This document shows positions 1 to 8,180 of a stretch of DNA of 11,986 nucleotides, piece by piece. The notes below the pieces were generated by a model, which saw only the letters and a list, made by a program, of their open reading frames with translations, ran no database searches and was not told the origin of the DNA. How positions within the stretch are numbered: position 1 is the first letter of the stretch; the number at the start of each line of letters is the position of its first letter. This DNA comes from Pseudomonadota bacterium. GTDB lineage: Bacteria; Pseudomonadota; Gammaproteobacteria; JAKAQQ01. Made by a program: the position numbers and the translations under genes. The stretch is from assembly GCA_021828425.1 (NCBI GenBank), contig JAKARN010000023.1, forward strand, positions 1 to 11,986, given 5' to 3'.

Positions 1-2047
1 CTGCGAGGGCCTCGGCATCCACGAGTCTTTCGATCCCCAACGCATCGTTCCGCGCCCGACACTTAGTCTAGCTGCCGGCGCAATCCAAGGCTGGGATCCG
101 GGGAATCCCTATTACTACGAGATCCTGAAGGGACTCGCTGGCCATTGCGGCTTCAGTGTCGAGAGTCCGTTTGAGGAGCTTCCATTCGACATCCGAAAAA
201 TTATTTTATGGGGAAGTGGCAATGAGCGCATCCGGTTTCATCACCGCTTCGGATCTCGACGGAAAACCCGTGAAAGTCGGTTCGAAGGAGTCATTCCGAG
301 CCTGACCCGGCGCTACCGAGAAACGGACTCTGAACTCTTGAAACTTGAGTGGGCCCAACTACTCAAAACACAACCCTGCAGCGAATGCGGCGGTGGACGT
401 CTCAACAGCGCGGCAAGAAACGTGTTTGTGGCAGGTGAGGACCTGCCGTCGGTCACCCGCTGGCCGATTGAGCAGTCCCTGATGTTTTTCCAGACCATAG
501 TCTTGGAAGGACAAAAGGCCCAGATTGCAAGCCAAATCATCAAGGAAATCCTCGACCGCCTTCGCTTCCTATCTGATGTTGGGCTCGGCTATCTGGCACT
601 TGAAAGGGCCACAGAAACCCTTTCTGGAGGAGAAGCACAGCGCATTCGTCTAGCCAGCCAGATCGGATCAGGGCTCGTGGGTGTCCTTTACGTGCTCGAC
701 GAGCCATCGATCGGGCTGCATCCTCGTGACAACCAGAAGCTGCTGGACACACTCTCCCGCCTCCGGGATCTTGGCAACACCCTACTTATTGTCGAGCATG
801 ACGAGGAAACCATCCGGGCCGCTGACTATGTGGTTGACATGGGTCCAGGAGCTGGAATCCATGGTGGCCGGGTTATGGCCACCGGCCGTCCAGAGGAAAT
901 TGCCCGCAACCCGGACTCCCTGACCGGGCAATACCTCTCACGCCGACGGCAAATTCCGCTTCCAACCGACCGAAAGATACCGGATCCAGTCCGCCAGCTG
1001 GTCTTAAGAAAGGTTTCAGGAAACAACCTGCGATCAATCGACGTGAGCTTTCCGCTGGGTCTCCTGGTCTGTGTCACAGGTGTCTCGGGATCGGGGAAGT
1101 CTACTCTCGTGAACGATACCCTGTACCGTGCATTGGCCCGACATTTGGGTCTTAACGGGGCTGAACCTTCTCTTCATGCTGGGCTTGAGGGTGCCGATGC
1201 CGTTGAGCGGGTGATCGACATTGACCAGAGTCCGATCGGCCGCACCCCACGATCAAACCCCGCAACATACACGGGGCTTTTCACACCGATCCGGGAGCTC
1301 TTTGCCTTGACACCGGAGGCCCGTGCGCGTGGATACGCATCGGGGCGTTTCTCCTTTAATGTCCGTGGCGGGCGCTGTGAGGCATGTGAGGGTGACGGAC
1401 TGATCCGGGTTGAGATGCATTTCATGCCGGATTTTTATATTCCCTGCGAACAATGCCACGGGCTCCGGTATAACCGGGAAACGCTAGAAATCCATTACAA
1501 GGGTAAGACAATCGCAGAAGTCCTCGACATGAGTGTCGAAGAGGCCCTGGACTTTTTCTCCGCGATCCCCTCTATTGCCCTGAAACTGGCAACCCTGCGG
1601 GATGTTGGTATGGGCTATGTCCGCCTGGGCCAGAACGCCACCACACTGTCCGGGGGCGAGGCCCAGCGCATTAAGTTGTCGCGGGAGCTCAGTAAACGCG
1701 AGATGGGGAAAAGTCTCTACCTGCTTGATGAGCCAACCACAGGACTCCACTTTGAGGATATTTCGCAACTGCTTCGGGTCTTGTTTCGGTTACGAGATCG
1801 CGGTAATACCGTTATCGTCATTGAACACCACTTGGATGTCATCAAATGCGCTGACTGGATCATTGACTTGGGACCCGAGGGCGGCGCCGGTGGTGGAGCA
1901 CTGATCGCTCAAGGCACACCCGAGCAGGTCGCCCAATCGCCGGATTCGGTCACCGGGCGCTTTCTCCAGGGAGCACTCCAGCAACTTGCACGCTCAGAGC
2001 CAAGGAAACGGCAACCGCAAACCCGGCCCCGGAGAGCCCGTCCCTAA
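1..2047 (+). CDS. uvrA: UvrA, excinuclease ABC subunit A (5' end outside window)
   Basis: UvrA is the DNA-damage sensing ATPase of nucleotide excision repair; it dimerises, loads UvrB at lesions and leaves. The frame is open from base 2, giving 681 visible residues that begin at the last cysteine of the first zinc finger (about residue 280 in E. coli). Visible in order: the first ABC signature LSGGEAQ near base 620 and its Walker [10 protein letters not shown] near 690; the second Walker [10 protein letters not shown] at about 1079-1108; the second zinc finger with paired cysteines at 1376-1387 and 1445-1456; the second signature near 1645 and Walker [11 protein letters not shown] near 1722. 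All key residues are intact. The C terminus runs about 20 basic residues past the E. coli end. An apparent start at 338 is an internal TTG, not the gene start. It ends in TAA and overlaps the convergent rplQ by 4 bases. Identity is certain; the promoter is outside the window. Confidence 0.98.
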   Translation, partial: CEGLGIHESFDPQRIVPRPTLSLAAGAIQGWDPGNPYYYEILKGLAGHCGFSVESPFEELPFDIRKIILWGSGNERIRFHHRFGSRRKTRESRFEGVIPSLTRRYRETDSELLKLEWAQLLKTQPCSECGGGRLNSAARNVFVAGEDLPSVTRWPIEQSLMFFQTIVLEGQKAQIASQIIKEILDRLRFLSDVGLGYLALERATETLSGGEAQRIRLASQIGSGLVGVLYVLDEPSIGLHPRDNQKLLDTLSRLRDLGNTLLIVEHDEETIRAADYVVDMGPGAGIHGGRVMATGRPEEIARNPDSLTGQYLSRRRQIPLPTDRKIPDPVRQLVLRKVSGNNLRSIDVSFPLGLLVCVTGVSGSGKSTLVNDTLYRALARHLGLNGAEPSLHAGLEGADAVERVIDIDQSPIGRTPRSNPATYTGLFTPIRELFALTPEARARGYASGRFSFNVRGGRCEACEGDGLIRVEMHFMPDFYIPCEQCHGLRYNRETLEIHYKGKTIAEVLDMSVEEALDFFSAIPSIALKLATLRDVGMGYVRLGQNATTLSGGEAQRIKLSRELSKREMGKSLYLLDEPTTGLHFEDISQLLRVLFRLRDRGNTVIVIEHHLDVIKCADWIIDLGPEGGAGGGALIAQGTPEQVAQSPDSVTGRFLQGALQQLARSEPRKRQPQTRPRRARP

Positions 2048-2622
2048 GATTTTTCGGAGCGATTGTCGGTTTTTCGACGGCGCCGGAATAGACCGGTGCG
2101 CTTTTTTTCCGCTTCTGCGGCTTCCGTCTCAGAAACCGCTTCAGTTGATTTCTTTCTTCGGCTCGAGGTGGCCGGCCTGGCGACTCGTTTCTTGGCTGCT
2201 TCCTCCGGTGCGGGCTGAGCCGTCCCTTCTGCCTTCGGTGTCGAACGATGCCGGATCTTTTCCGGCCGATCTACCAACTGGACCAAGGCGACCGGTGCAT
2301 GATCACCACTCCGGTACCCGGCATGAACGATGCGGAGGTAACCCCCAGGTCTCAAGCGGTAGTGCGGTCCGAGATCTGTAAATAGTTTGGTCACAGTCGG
2401 CCGGTGGCGTAACCGGTCAAAAGCCAAGCGTCGGTGGGCCACCGTATCCCCATCACGGGCCAACGTTATGATCGGTTCCACGACACGCCTGAGTTCTTTC
2501 GCCTTGGCGACCGTAGTCCGGATCTGTTCCTCAGTAATCAGCGAGATCGCGAGGTTTCGGAGAAGGCTCGCCCGGTGACTGCTCGTGCGGCCCAGCTGTC
2601 GACCAATATTTCGGTGGCGCAT
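2044..2622 (-). CDS. rplQ: 50S ribosomal protein L17 with long basic tail
   Basis: L17 is a 50S protein near the exit tunnel region. Residues 1-120 match the family closely, starting [12 protein letters not shown] and including [16 protein letters not shown] and ending [10 protein letters not shown]. From about residue 121 a tail of some 70 residues follows, rich in Lys, Arg, Ala and Glu and probably disordered; E. coli L17 is 127 residues in all, so this protein (192) is about half as long again. The ATG at 2622 has a GGGGAG ribosome binding site 8 bases upstream. The gene follows rpoA by 16 bases and is the last of the alpha section. The stop is TAG and overlaps the uvrA stop. Codons 172-174 hold an in-frame A AAA AAG heptamer just before an inverted repeat. 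The core is certain; the role of the tail is unknown. Confidence 0.97.
   Translation of the reverse strand: MRHRNIGRQLGRTSSHRASLLRNLAISLITEEQIRTTVAKAKELRRVVEPIITLARDGDTVAHRRLAFDRLRHRPTVTKLFTDLGPHYRLRPGGYLRIVHAGYRSGDHAPVALVQLVDRPEKIRHRSTPKAEGTAQPAPEEAAKKRVARPATSSRRKKSTEAVSETEAAEAEKKRTGLFRRRRKTDNRSEKS
2080..2108 (+). terminator. Candidate intrinsic terminator of uvrA, inside rplQ
   Basis: On the plus strand, 33 bases after the uvrA stop, GCGCCGG and CCGGTGCGC flank the loop AATAGA. They can pair as 4 bp GCGC plus 3 bp CGG/CCG with a small bulge, and seven Ts follow at 2102-2108. This is the form of a Rho-independent terminator. It lies wholly within the antisense strand of the rplQ tail. The bulge weakens the stem, so the call is probable rather than certain. 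Confidence 0.55.
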
Positions 2623-2638
2623 ATCGTCATCTCCCCGC

Positions 2639-3655
2639 TTAACTGGCCGAAGCCGGAGCTTCCGGATGACGTGTCAGAAACCGTGGTGGCCAGTTTTCGA
2701 TCGTCATGCCGAGTGAGAGAGCATGGATCGCAAGGGCATCCTTGATCTCCACGAGGGACTTCTTGCCAAGATTAGGCGTTCGCAAGAGATCGGCTTCGGT
2801 CCGCTGGACGAGATCACCGATGAACTCGATCTGCTCAGCCTTGAGGGCGTTCAACGACCGAACCGTAAGGTCCAATGCGTCGACTGGCTTGAGAAATACG
2901 GTATCTAGGGGTGCTGTGGTTGCTGGAATGGCCCCCGCCGCCGGGATCCGGGCTTCTTCATCAGTCAGGAAAACACTGAGCTGGTTTCTCAGAATCTGTG
3001 CCGCTTCGATCACGGCAGTCTCTGCCGTCATTGTCCCGTTGGTCTCAACCTCCAGAACAAGCCGGTCGAGGTCGGTTCGCTGCTCGACTCGGGCGTTTTC
3101 CACTTGGAAAGCCACACGGCGTATCGGGGAAAAGGACGCATCCAACCGGAGATGGCCGAGCGTACGCCCCCCTAGTTCCTGCCGCTGAACGGCCGGGAGG
3201 TATCCCCGGCCCCGTTCGATTACGAGTTCAAGATTTAGATGCCCCTGTTTATTGAGATGGGCGATCACATGATCGGGATTGAGGATCTCCACCTGGTGAT
3301 CCAGCTGAATGTCGGATGCCCGCACAACCCCCGGCCCGGCCTTATTCAGCCGGAGGCTGGCACGCTCTACCGTCTGCGGGGCTCGGATGGCAAGCCCCTT
3401 GAGATTAAGCAACAGGTCAATTACATCCTCATTAACTCCCTCGATGGTCGTGTACTCATGCACGACCCCTGAAATCTCAACTTCCGTCACAGCATAGCCC
3501 GGAATCGAGGACAGGAGGACCCGGCGCAAGGCATTGCCCAGAGTATGTCCAAAACCGCGCTCGAGCGGTTCAAGGACGATCCTCGAGGCATGCGGCCCGA
3601 TGGCCTCGCTTTTAACACCATTTGCTTTCATCAGATCGCTGGCTGAATTCACCAT
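2639..3655 (-). CDS. rpoA: DNA-directed RNA polymerase subunit alpha
   Basis: The alpha subunit dimerises to nucleate RNA polymerase assembly, and through its C-terminal domain contacts UP elements and activators. It is 338 residues, against 329 in E. coli. The N-terminal dimerisation domain includes [23 protein letters not shown] (residues 28-50, split here by description) and the [19 protein letters not shown] block near 190-208. A Pro/Ala/Thr linker lies around 238-250. The C-terminal domain carries R266 (E. coli R265), N269, and the [14 protein letters not shown] helix at 295-308, so DNA-binding residues are kept; the E. coli C269 position is Ala. The ATG at 3655 aligns with the E. coli start, although the GGGTGG site is only 3 bases away and GTG at codon 2 would be better spaced. 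The gene ends in TAA, 27 bases after rpsD and 16 before rplQ. Confidence 0.98.
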   Translation of the reverse strand: MVNSASDLMKANGVKSEAIGPHASRIVLEPLERGFGHTLGNALRRVLLSSIPGYAVTEVEISGVVHEYTTIEGVNEDVIDLLLNLKGLAIRAPQTVERASLRLNKAGPGVVRASDIQLDHQVEILNPDHVIAHLNKQGHLNLELVIERGRGYLPAVQRQELGGRTLGHLRLDASFSPIRRVAFQVENARVEQRTDLDRLVLEVETNGTMTAETAVIEAAQILRNQLSVFLTDEEARIPAAGAIPATTAPLDTVFLKPVDALDLTVRSLNALKAEQIEFIGDLVQRTEADLLRTPNLGKKSLVEIKDALAIHALSLGMTIENWPPRFLTRHPEAPASAS

Positions 3656-3682
3656 AAGCCACCCAAAACAGTCAGTGAAGGT

Positions 3683-4306
3683 TTACTTCGAATAGAACTC
3701 GACGACCAGGTTCTCGTTGATGTCCGGTGAGAGGGCCGCACGTTGAGGGATCGCTTTGAAAATTCCCTTGTATTCGTTATCGTCGACTTCGACCCATTCT
3801 GGAAATCCCAAGCCCTTCGCTTGATCGAGTGCCGCACGAATGCGCGGCTGTTTACGGGCCTTGGTCCGGATCATGACTACGTCCTGTGGGCTCAGCTGGT
3901 AGGAGGGCAGGTCCACGGTCCGGCCATTCACTTCGACGGCCCTATGGCCGACTAGTTGCCGTGCCTCTGCACGAGTCGCCGCAAATCCCATGCGGTAGAC
4001 GACATTGTCAAGGCGAGATTCCAAGAGCTGGAGAAGGGTCTCTCCAGTTGCTCCGCGCCGACGCACCGCTTCCTCATAGTAACGATGGAACTGCCGCTCC
4101 AAAAGGCCATACATGCGACGGACCTTCTGCTTTTCGCGGAGTTGTAACCCGTAATCGGAGGATTTTGTCGTCCGGTTGTGGCCATGCTGGCCGGGTGGAA
4201 CTTCGTGATGACACTTACTCGACAAGGGGCGGGCCGAACCTGTCAGAAACAGATCGGTCCCCTCACGTCGGGAGAGTTTAAGTCGTGGTCCGAGATACCG
4301 CGCCAT
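3683..4306 (-). CDS. rpsD: 30S ribosomal protein S4
   Basis: S4 is a primary 16S rRNA binder that starts assembly of the 30S body; in E. coli it also represses the alpha operon and takes part in antitermination. At 207 residues it is close to E. coli S4 (206). It opens [20 protein letters not shown], contains the S4 RNA-binding domain near [22 protein letters not shown] (about 98-119) and ends [10 protein letters not shown]. It has a single cysteine at 32, as in the E. coli protein, so it is the zinc-free form. The ATG at 4306 has a GAGGAG site about 10 bases upstream, and the stop is TAA. I could not identify an S4-binding pseudoknot before rpsM, so autogenous control is not shown here. Confidence 0.98.
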   Translation of the reverse strand: MARYLGPRLKLSRREGTDLFLTGSARPLSSKCHHEVPPGQHGHNRTTKSSDYGLQLREKQKVRRMYGLLERQFHRYYEEAVRRRGATGETLLQLLESRLDNVVYRMGFAATRAEARQLVGHRAVEVNGRTVDLPSYQLSPQDVVMIRTKARKQPRIRAALDQAKGLGFPEWVEVDDNEYKGIFKAIPQRAALSPDINENLVVEFYSK

Positions 4307-4330
4307 GATTTGGTGTCTCCTCGCCCCCGG

Positions 4331-4726
4331 TCAGACCCGCCGCTTCTTGGGCGGTCGGCAACCGTTGTGGGGAATCGGGGTCACGTCTGAGATGCTATTG
4401 ACCTTGAACCCCAGGTTATTGAGTGCCCGGACCGCGGATTCACGTCCGGGACCGGGGCCTTGGACCTGGACATCGAGATTGCGGACACCATGGTCGGCCA
4501 GTTGTCCAGCCACCTTCTCTGCTGCAACCTGTGCCGCAAAGGGCGTACTTTTCCTCGACCCACGATAGCCAGCCTGACCGGCACTCGACCAAGCCAGTAC
4601 ATTGCCTTGGCGATCAGTCACTGTGATGATGGTGTTGTTGAAAGACGCGTGAATGTGGACCAGAGCATCCACCACCACCTTGCGCGCCTTGCGGGTACGA
4701 GAAGAACCGCTTTCGTTTTCGACCAT
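4331..4726 (-). CDS. rpsK: 30S ribosomal protein S11
   Basis: S11 sits on the 30S platform and helps shape the decoding-site neighbourhood near the E-site mRNA path. The 131 residues match the family along their length: [19 protein letters not shown] (23-41), [21 protein letters not shown] (46-66), GPGPGRES (90-97) and the conserved C-terminal [18 protein letters not shown]. The Asn121-Gly122 pair corresponds to the Asn reported as isoaspartate in E. coli S11. The ATG at 4726 has only a weak GAGG, 11 bases upstream, so the start is a little less certain than the rest. The stop is TGA; rpsD follows after 24 bases. Confidence 0.97.
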   Translation of the reverse strand: MVENESGSSRTRKARKVVVDALVHIHASFNNTIITVTDRQGNVLAWSSAGQAGYRGSRKSTPFAAQVAAEKVAGQLADHGVRNLDVQVQGPGPGRESAVRALNNLGFKVNSISDVTPIPHNGCRPPKKRRV

Positions 4727-4769
4727 TCGTATTCAAGCCTCGTTGTCGATCTGGAAAAATCCCAACCGT

Positions 4770-5126
4770 CTACCGCTTGGTCTGACGTGAGCGACCCTTG
4801 CGGGTCCGTGCATTCGTTCGGGTCCGTTGGCCTCGGACCGGCAATCCGCGCCGGTGGCGCAAGCCCCGGTAAGTGCCAAGATCCATGAGTCGTTTGATGT
4901 TCATCGCCACTTCGCGGCGAAGGTCACCCTCCACGATGAAGCGTGAAACGCCAACACGAAGTGCCTCGATCTGGGGTTCGGTGAGCTCACGAACCGGCAC
5001 CGATGGGTTGACTCCAGCCGCCTGACAGATCTGTTTCGCCCGTGACTGACCGATCCCGTAGATCGCGGTGAGAGCGATGGCGGCATGTTGGGTCGCCGGT
5101 ATATTGACACCCGCTATTCGGGCCAT
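4770..5126 (-). CDS. rpsM: 30S ribosomal protein S13
   Basis: S13 is a 30S head protein that forms intersubunit bridges and touches the P-site tRNA through its basic C-terminal tail. At 118 residues it equals the E. coli length. It starts [10 protein letters not shown], has the helix-two-turn-helix region around [18 protein letters not shown] (18-35) and ends in the typical basic run [20 protein letters not shown]. The ATG at 5126 is preceded by GGGAG with a 9-base spacer. It is the first gene of the alpha section and sits 60 bases after rpmJ, the widest gap in the cluster, where a promoter candidate lies. The stop is TAG. rpsK begins 43 bases later. Confidence 0.98.
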   Translation of the reverse strand: MARIAGVNIPATQHAAIALTAIYGIGQSRAKQICQAAGVNPSVPVRELTEPQIEALRVGVSRFIVEGDLRREVAMNIKRLMDLGTYRGLRHRRGLPVRGQRTRTNARTRKGRSRQTKR

Positions 5127-5153
5127 GGCGAGAAACTCCCGGTCAAATGGGCA

Positions 5154-5182
5154 ATTGTAATCTATCGATCGTATGTCGGCAA
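5154..5182 (-). promoter_or_regulatory. Candidate sigma70 promoter for the rpsM-rplQ section
   Basis: On the minus strand, TTGCCG (5182-5177; 4 of 6 matches to TTGACA) and TACAAT (5159-5154; 5 of 6 to TATAAT) are separated by exactly 17 bases. Transcription would start near 5147, about 20 bases before the rpsM ATG. This is the position of the known E. coli alpha operon promoter. The -35 box lies just past the rpmJ stop codon. The match is good but has not been tested against chance across the window. Confidence 0.5.
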
Positions 5183-5186
5183 GACC

Positions 5187-5300
5187 CTAACCCTGCCGCT
5201 GCTTATGCCGGGCTTCCTTGCAAACCACCCGGATTACTCGTCCCCTTTTCACGATCTTGCAATTCCGGCAAATACGCTTGACTGACGTTCGTACTTTCAT
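5187..5300 (-). CDS. rpmJ: 50S ribosomal protein L36, zinc-binding form
   Basis: L36 is the smallest 50S protein and stabilises the region around the base of the L7/L12 stalk and domain VI of 23S rRNA. The 37-residue product starts [20 protein letters not shown] and ends RHKQRQG. Cys11, Cys14, Cys27 and His32 form the full zinc ribbon, so this is the C+ paralogue used when zinc is sufficient. The ATG at 5300 has AGGGGA about 5 bases upstream. The gene lies 23 bases after secY, an arrangement typical of gammaproteobacteria. The stop is TAG; the frame stays open through the gap and is in phase with rpsM. Confidence 0.96.
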   Translation of the reverse strand: MKVRTSVKRICRNCKIVKRGRVIRVVCKEARHKQRQG

Positions 5301-5323
5301 GGCTATCCCCTGAGCGACTTGGG

Positions 5324-6655
5324 CTAGGTGGTCCGTCGCGCGCCGTGGAAACCGGACCGCTTGAGCAGGCTTTCATACTGATGCGACATGAGATGCGCCT
5401 GCAGCTGGGCCATGAAATCCATGACCACGACCACAATGATCAAAAGCGAGGTCCCCCCGAAGTAGAAAGGGACGTGAAAATCGGACATGAGGAACTGGGG
5501 CAAGAGACAGACGGCCGTAACGTAGATTGATCCCCAGAAGGTCAGACGGTTGAGAATGCCATCAATGAAGCCGGCAGTCTGTTCGCCTGGACGAATACCC
5601 GGAATAAACGCTCCAGATTTCTTGAGATTATCAGCTGTTTCCTTGGAGTTAAAGACCAAAGCCGTATAGAAAAAGCAGAAAAAGATGATGAGGCCCGAGT
5701 AAAGAATCACGTAGAGAGGTTGCGGAAAACTCAGGATCGTCTTGAGACGGTCCAGCCAGAGGAACTGTTTGCTGTTTCCGAACCAACCGCCAATCAGCGC
5801 GGGGAACAGAATTAGGCTCGAGGCAAAAATGGGAGGGATCACACCCGGCATGTTCAGCTTGAGAGGCAGATGAGAACTTTGTGCAGCATAGAGACGATTG
5901 CCCTGTTGGCGCTTGGCGTAATTCACCGTGATGCGCCGCTGGCCGCGCTCGATAAAAACCACAAACATCGTCACTAGTAACACAACGACCGCGATGAAGA
6001 TCGCCATGATTGGTGACATCTGCCCGGTATTGACGAGCTGGAGGGTGCCCGCCACCGCAGAGGGCAAACCAGCCACAATGCCGGCAAAAATGATCATTGA
6101 AATCCCATTCCCAATTCCCCGCTCCGTCATCTGCTCACCAAGCCACATCAAAAAGACTGTCCCAGTCACCAGGCTTACAACCGCCGTCACGATAAAACCG
6201 ACCCCGGGATCAACCACCACCCCCTGTGATTGCAGGGCCATGGAGGCGAACAGCGCCTGAATGAAGGCCAAGCCGACGGTGCTATAGCGGGTGTACCGGG
6301 TCAACTTGCGCTGGCCTGAATAGCCTTCCTTTTTCAAGGCCTCAAAACTGGGCAACACAGAGGTCAAAAGCTGGATAACGATCGAGGCTGAAATGTAGGG
6401 CATGATGCCTAGAGCAAAGACACTCATGCGAGCCAGGGCGCCGCCGGAAAACATGTTGAACATCGACAAGATGCCGCCCTGCTGTGCATTAAACAGCCGA
6501 GCCAAGGCCACCGGGTTGATGCCCGGGACCGGGATATGTGCTCCAACCCGGAAGACAAACAGGGCACCGATCAGGAACAGGAAGCGACCACGCAGTTCGG
6601 CTGATCCTTTGATCCCGCCAAGGGAACCGGTCATCGCACCTGCCGTCCGCGACAT
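5324..6655 (-). CDS. secY: Preprotein translocase channel subunit SecY
   Basis: SecY forms the inner-membrane channel of the Sec translocon with SecE and SecG and accepts chains from SecA or the ribosome. From the ATG at 6655 the product is 443 residues, the E. coli length. It has about ten hydrophobic segments; conserved landmarks include [20 protein letters not shown] (65-84), the plug/TM2 region [14 protein letters not shown] (84-97), [16 protein letters not shown] (171-186), the loop [21 protein letters not shown] (236-256) with its SecA/ribosome-contact arginines, and [19 protein letters not shown] (339-357). A longer reading frame starts at 6706, but the ATG at 6655 has GGAGG at 6666-6662 with a 6-base spacer and gives the family N terminus. 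The start lies 1 base after the rplO stop, implying translational coupling. The stop is TAG. Confidence 0.98.
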   Translation of the reverse strand: MSRTAGAMTGSLGGIKGSAELRGRFLFLIGALFVFRVGAHIPVPGINPVALARLFNAQQGGILSMFNMFSGGALARMSVFALGIMPYISASIVIQLLTSVLPSFEALKKEGYSGQRKLTRYTRYSTVGLAFIQALFASMALQSQGVVVDPGVGFIVTAVVSLVTGTVFLMWLGEQMTERGIGNGISMIIFAGIVAGLPSAVAGTLQLVNTGQMSPIMAIFIAVVVLLVTMFVVFIERGQRRITVNYAKRQQGNRLYAAQSSHLPLKLNMPGVIPPIFASSLILFPALIGGWFGNSKQFLWLDRLKTILSFPQPLYVILYSGLIIFFCFFYTALVFNSKETADNLKKSGAFIPGIRPGEQTAGFIDGILNRLTFWGSIYVTAVCLLPQFLMSDFHVPFYFGGTSLLIIVVVVMDFMAQLQAHLMSHQYESLLKRSGFHGARRTT

Positions 6656-6656
6656 G

Positions 6657-7091
6657 TCAAGCCTCCACTCGGCCGCCCAAGGCCTCGATGCGGGCACGGG
6701 CTCCACGGGTCACGCGAAGCCCTCGGATCGTCAGTGCCTTCTCACAGGTCCCGTTCAGGATCACCTTGACCACTTCGGTTCCCTGTGGCACCAACCGGGC
6801 GCGCCTCAGCATAGCAAGATCAATCACCGTCTCCTCGAGTCGGGCGAGATCTCCCAGTCGGACTGCAGCGTAGCGACGTGAAAGCGCCGAGCGGAATCCC
6901 ACTTTGGGGAGGCGACGCTGCAAAGGCATTTGGCCTCCCTCGAAGCCTATCTTACGAAGCCCACCGGTTCGGGCATGCTGGCCTTTGTGGCCACGTCCTG
7001 CCGTCTTGCCAAGCCCGGAACCCACACCACGGCCCACCCGTTTGGCACGGACGCGGGCGCCCGATCCCGAATGCAAGTCATTGAGTCGCAC
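6657..7091 (-). CDS. rplO: 50S ribosomal protein L15
   Basis: L15 is a late-assembly 50S protein that threads a long basic N-terminal arm into 23S rRNA. I chose the GTG at 7091, giving 144 residues (equal to E. coli) and an N terminus MRLNDL like E. coli MRLNTL. GGAGG at 7105-7101 stands 9 bases before it. The frame also allows a GTG at 7100, but that abuts the same GGAGG with no spacer. The arm has the typical [21 protein letters not shown] motif, and the C-terminal globular part ends [11 protein letters not shown]. The start overlaps the rpmD 3' end by 14 bases and the TGA stop lies 1 base from the secY ATG, so the three genes are probably translationally coupled. Confidence 0.96.
   Translation of the reverse strand: MRLNDLHSGSGARVRAKRVGRGVGSGLGKTAGRGHKGQHARTGGLRKIGFEGGQMPLQRRLPKVGFRSALSRRYAAVRLGDLARLEETVIDLAMLRRARLVPQGTEVVKVILNGTCEKALTIRGLRVTRGARARIEALGGRVEA
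6662..6666 (-). promoter_or_regulatory. Ribosome binding site that decides the secY start
   Basis: The GGAGG lies in the last codons of rplO, 6 bases before the ATG at 6655. It supports this start over the longer in-frame one at 6706, which would overlap rplO by about 50 bases. Confidence 0.75.
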
Positions 7092-7281
7092 GAGATTCAC
7101 CCTCCACGTCCAACAGGCTTTCGATTTTCCGGATCATCCCAAGGTTTTCCGGCGTGGCGTCAAGCACGACACTATGTCCTGGACGCCTGAGCCCCAAGCC
7201 GTAGGCACAGGAACGCTGCCGGCTGGTTTTCTTAGCCAGACTACGCACAAGTGTCACCCGGAGACGACGAACCGTCATCAT
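7078..7281 (-). CDS. rpmD: 50S ribosomal protein L30
   Basis: L30 is a small 50S protein with a ferredoxin-like fold, contacting 23S rRNA domains II and III. The product has up to 67 residues; E. coli has 59. The family block is clear: [10 protein letters not shown] (9-18), [14 protein letters not shown] (27-40) and [18 protein letters not shown] (43-60). A short tail ESRATQ follows, encoded where rplO already begins. Two tandem ATG codons (7281 and 7278) could serve; the first forms an ATGA overlap with the rpsE stop, and GGTGA lies just upstream. The stop is TGA. Confidence 0.95.
   Translation of the reverse strand: MMTVRRLRVTLVRSLAKKTSRQRSCAYGLGLRRPGHSVVLDATPENLGMIRKIESLLDVEGESRATQ
7101..7105 (-). 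promoter_or_regulatory. Ribosome binding site that decides the rplO start
   Basis: The GGAGG lies inside the end of rpmD. It is 9 bases from the GTG at 7091 and directly touches the alternative GTG at 7100, so the spacing favours 7091. Homology to the E. coli N terminus agrees. Confidence 0.7.
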
Positions 7282-7784
7282 GGCTTCACCCGGAGTTGGT
7301 CTTTGGAGAGGCCGCGTCGTGCAGCAATCGACTTAGGCGACTCAAGACCGGTGAGCGCCGCCATGGTGGCTCGAACCACGTTGATTGGATTCCTGGAACC
7401 CATGGCTTTGGCCAAGACATTGCGCACTCCCAAGACTTCAAGCAAGGAACGCATAGCACCACCGGCAATGATCCCGGTTCCTTCAGAAGCCGGCTGAAGA
7501 TACACCCGCGTGGCCCCATGGCGACCGTGGACCGCATAATGCAGCGTGCCTTGGTTGAGTGGGATCTTCAAGAGATGACCCCGGGCTTCTTCCATGGCTT
7601 TTTGGATGGCGAGCGGAACTTCACGGGCCTTGCCGTAGCCGAACCCAACGCGCCCACGGCCATCACCAACCACGGTAAGGGCGGCGAAACCGAAGCGACG
7701 CCCACCCTTGACCACTTTGGCCACCCGGTTGACAGCTACCAGTTTCTCTTGGAACTCACTCGTTTCCGCAGTCTCTCGTGCCAT
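7278..7784 (-). CDS. rpsE: 30S ribosomal protein S5
   Basis: S5 helps form the mRNA entry channel and influences decoding accuracy and helicase activity; a loop near residues 20-30 is where spectinomycin-resistance changes fall in E. coli. From the ATG at 7784 the product is 168 residues (E. coli 167). The double-stranded RNA-binding type N domain includes [20 protein letters not shown] (11-30) and [19 protein letters not shown] (35-53), and the C domain has [16 protein letters not shown] and [13 protein letters not shown] at 7802 would extend it by six residues, but the ATG at 7784 has GGAG 5 bases upstream and fits the family. The gap to rplR is 18 bases. The TGA stop overlaps the rpmD start as ATGA. 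Confidence 0.97.
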   Translation of the reverse strand: MARETAETSEFQEKLVAVNRVAKVVKGGRRFGFAALTVVGDGRGRVGFGYGKAREVPLAIQKAMEEARGHLLKIPLNQGTLHYAVHGRHGATRVYLQPASEGTGIIAGGAMRSLLEVLGVRNVLAKAMGSRNPINVVRATMAALTGLESPKSIAARRGLSKDQLRVKP

Positions 7785-7802
7785 GTACGCTCCGACTATC
7801 AA

Positions 7803-8180
7803 CTAAAACTGGAGGCCGCCGGACCGGGCCCCTTCTGCCAGAGCCCGAACACGACCGTGATATTTGAACCCAGACCGATCAAATGCCACCCGGTGGATAC
7901 CCGCGGCAACCGCACGTTCGGCCAAAAGCCGACCGACCCGCTCAGCGCGTGCAGTCTTCGGGGTGCCCGGGGACCAAGAATCTCTAACCTCGGGCTCAAG
8001 ACTTGAGGCCTGGACCAAGACCCGTGCCCCCTCTGGGGTGAAAATCTGGGCGTAGATATGGTTCGGCGTACGGAACACGGTGAGCCGCATCGCTCCTTGT
8101 CGAGCAATCCGGGCACGGGCACGGCGTGCTCGCCGCAGACGAGATGGCTTTTTTCCGGAAGGGGTAATCTTCAGGGTCAT
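7803..8180 (-). CDS. rplR: 50S ribosomal protein L18
   Basis: L18 binds 5S rRNA and, with L5, attaches it to the central protuberance. The product is 125 residues, slightly longer than E. coli (117) because of a few extra residues at the N terminus ([14 protein letters not shown]). The body is typical: [31 protein letters not shown] near 16-46, and [26 protein letters not shown] at the C terminus. The reading frame is open further upstream to 8306, but that part is only the antisense shadow of rplF; the ATG at 8180 makes an ATGA overlap with the rplF stop and gives the family start. The ribosome binding site is weak, which suits reinitiation after rplF. The stop is TAG. Confidence 0.96.
   Translation of the reverse strand: MTLKITPSGKKPSRLRRARRARARIARQGAMRLTVFRTPNHIYAQIFTPEGARVLVQASSLEPEVRDSWSPGTPKTARAERVGRLLAERAVAAGIHRVAFDRSGFKYHGRVRALAEGARSGGLQF

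Noticed and set aside
1950..2043. Intrinsic terminator for the rplQ transcript
   Set aside because: Only short stems such as CGG-TTG-CCG followed by an interrupted T tract are present; too weak to call.
338..2047. uvrA reading frame appearing to start at 338
   Set aside because: Codon 338 is an internal TTG. The frame is open from base 2 and encodes conserved UvrA sequence throughout, so the gene starts before the window.
5090..5190. S4-binding pseudoknot leader before rpsM
   Set aside because: I could not trace the nested pairing from sequence alone; only a weak GAG-TTT-CTC pairing at the ribosome binding site is visible.
5187..6655. Missing adk, map and infA between secY and rpsM as a deletion
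   Set aside because: secY-rpmJ-rpsM is the normal order in gammaproteobacteria, so this is a lineage trait and not a loss event.
7251..8006. 251-codon plus-strand frame opposite rpsE and rplR
   Set aside because: It is antisense to two well-conserved ribosomal genes, shows no recognisable family, and is explained by GC-rich codon structure.
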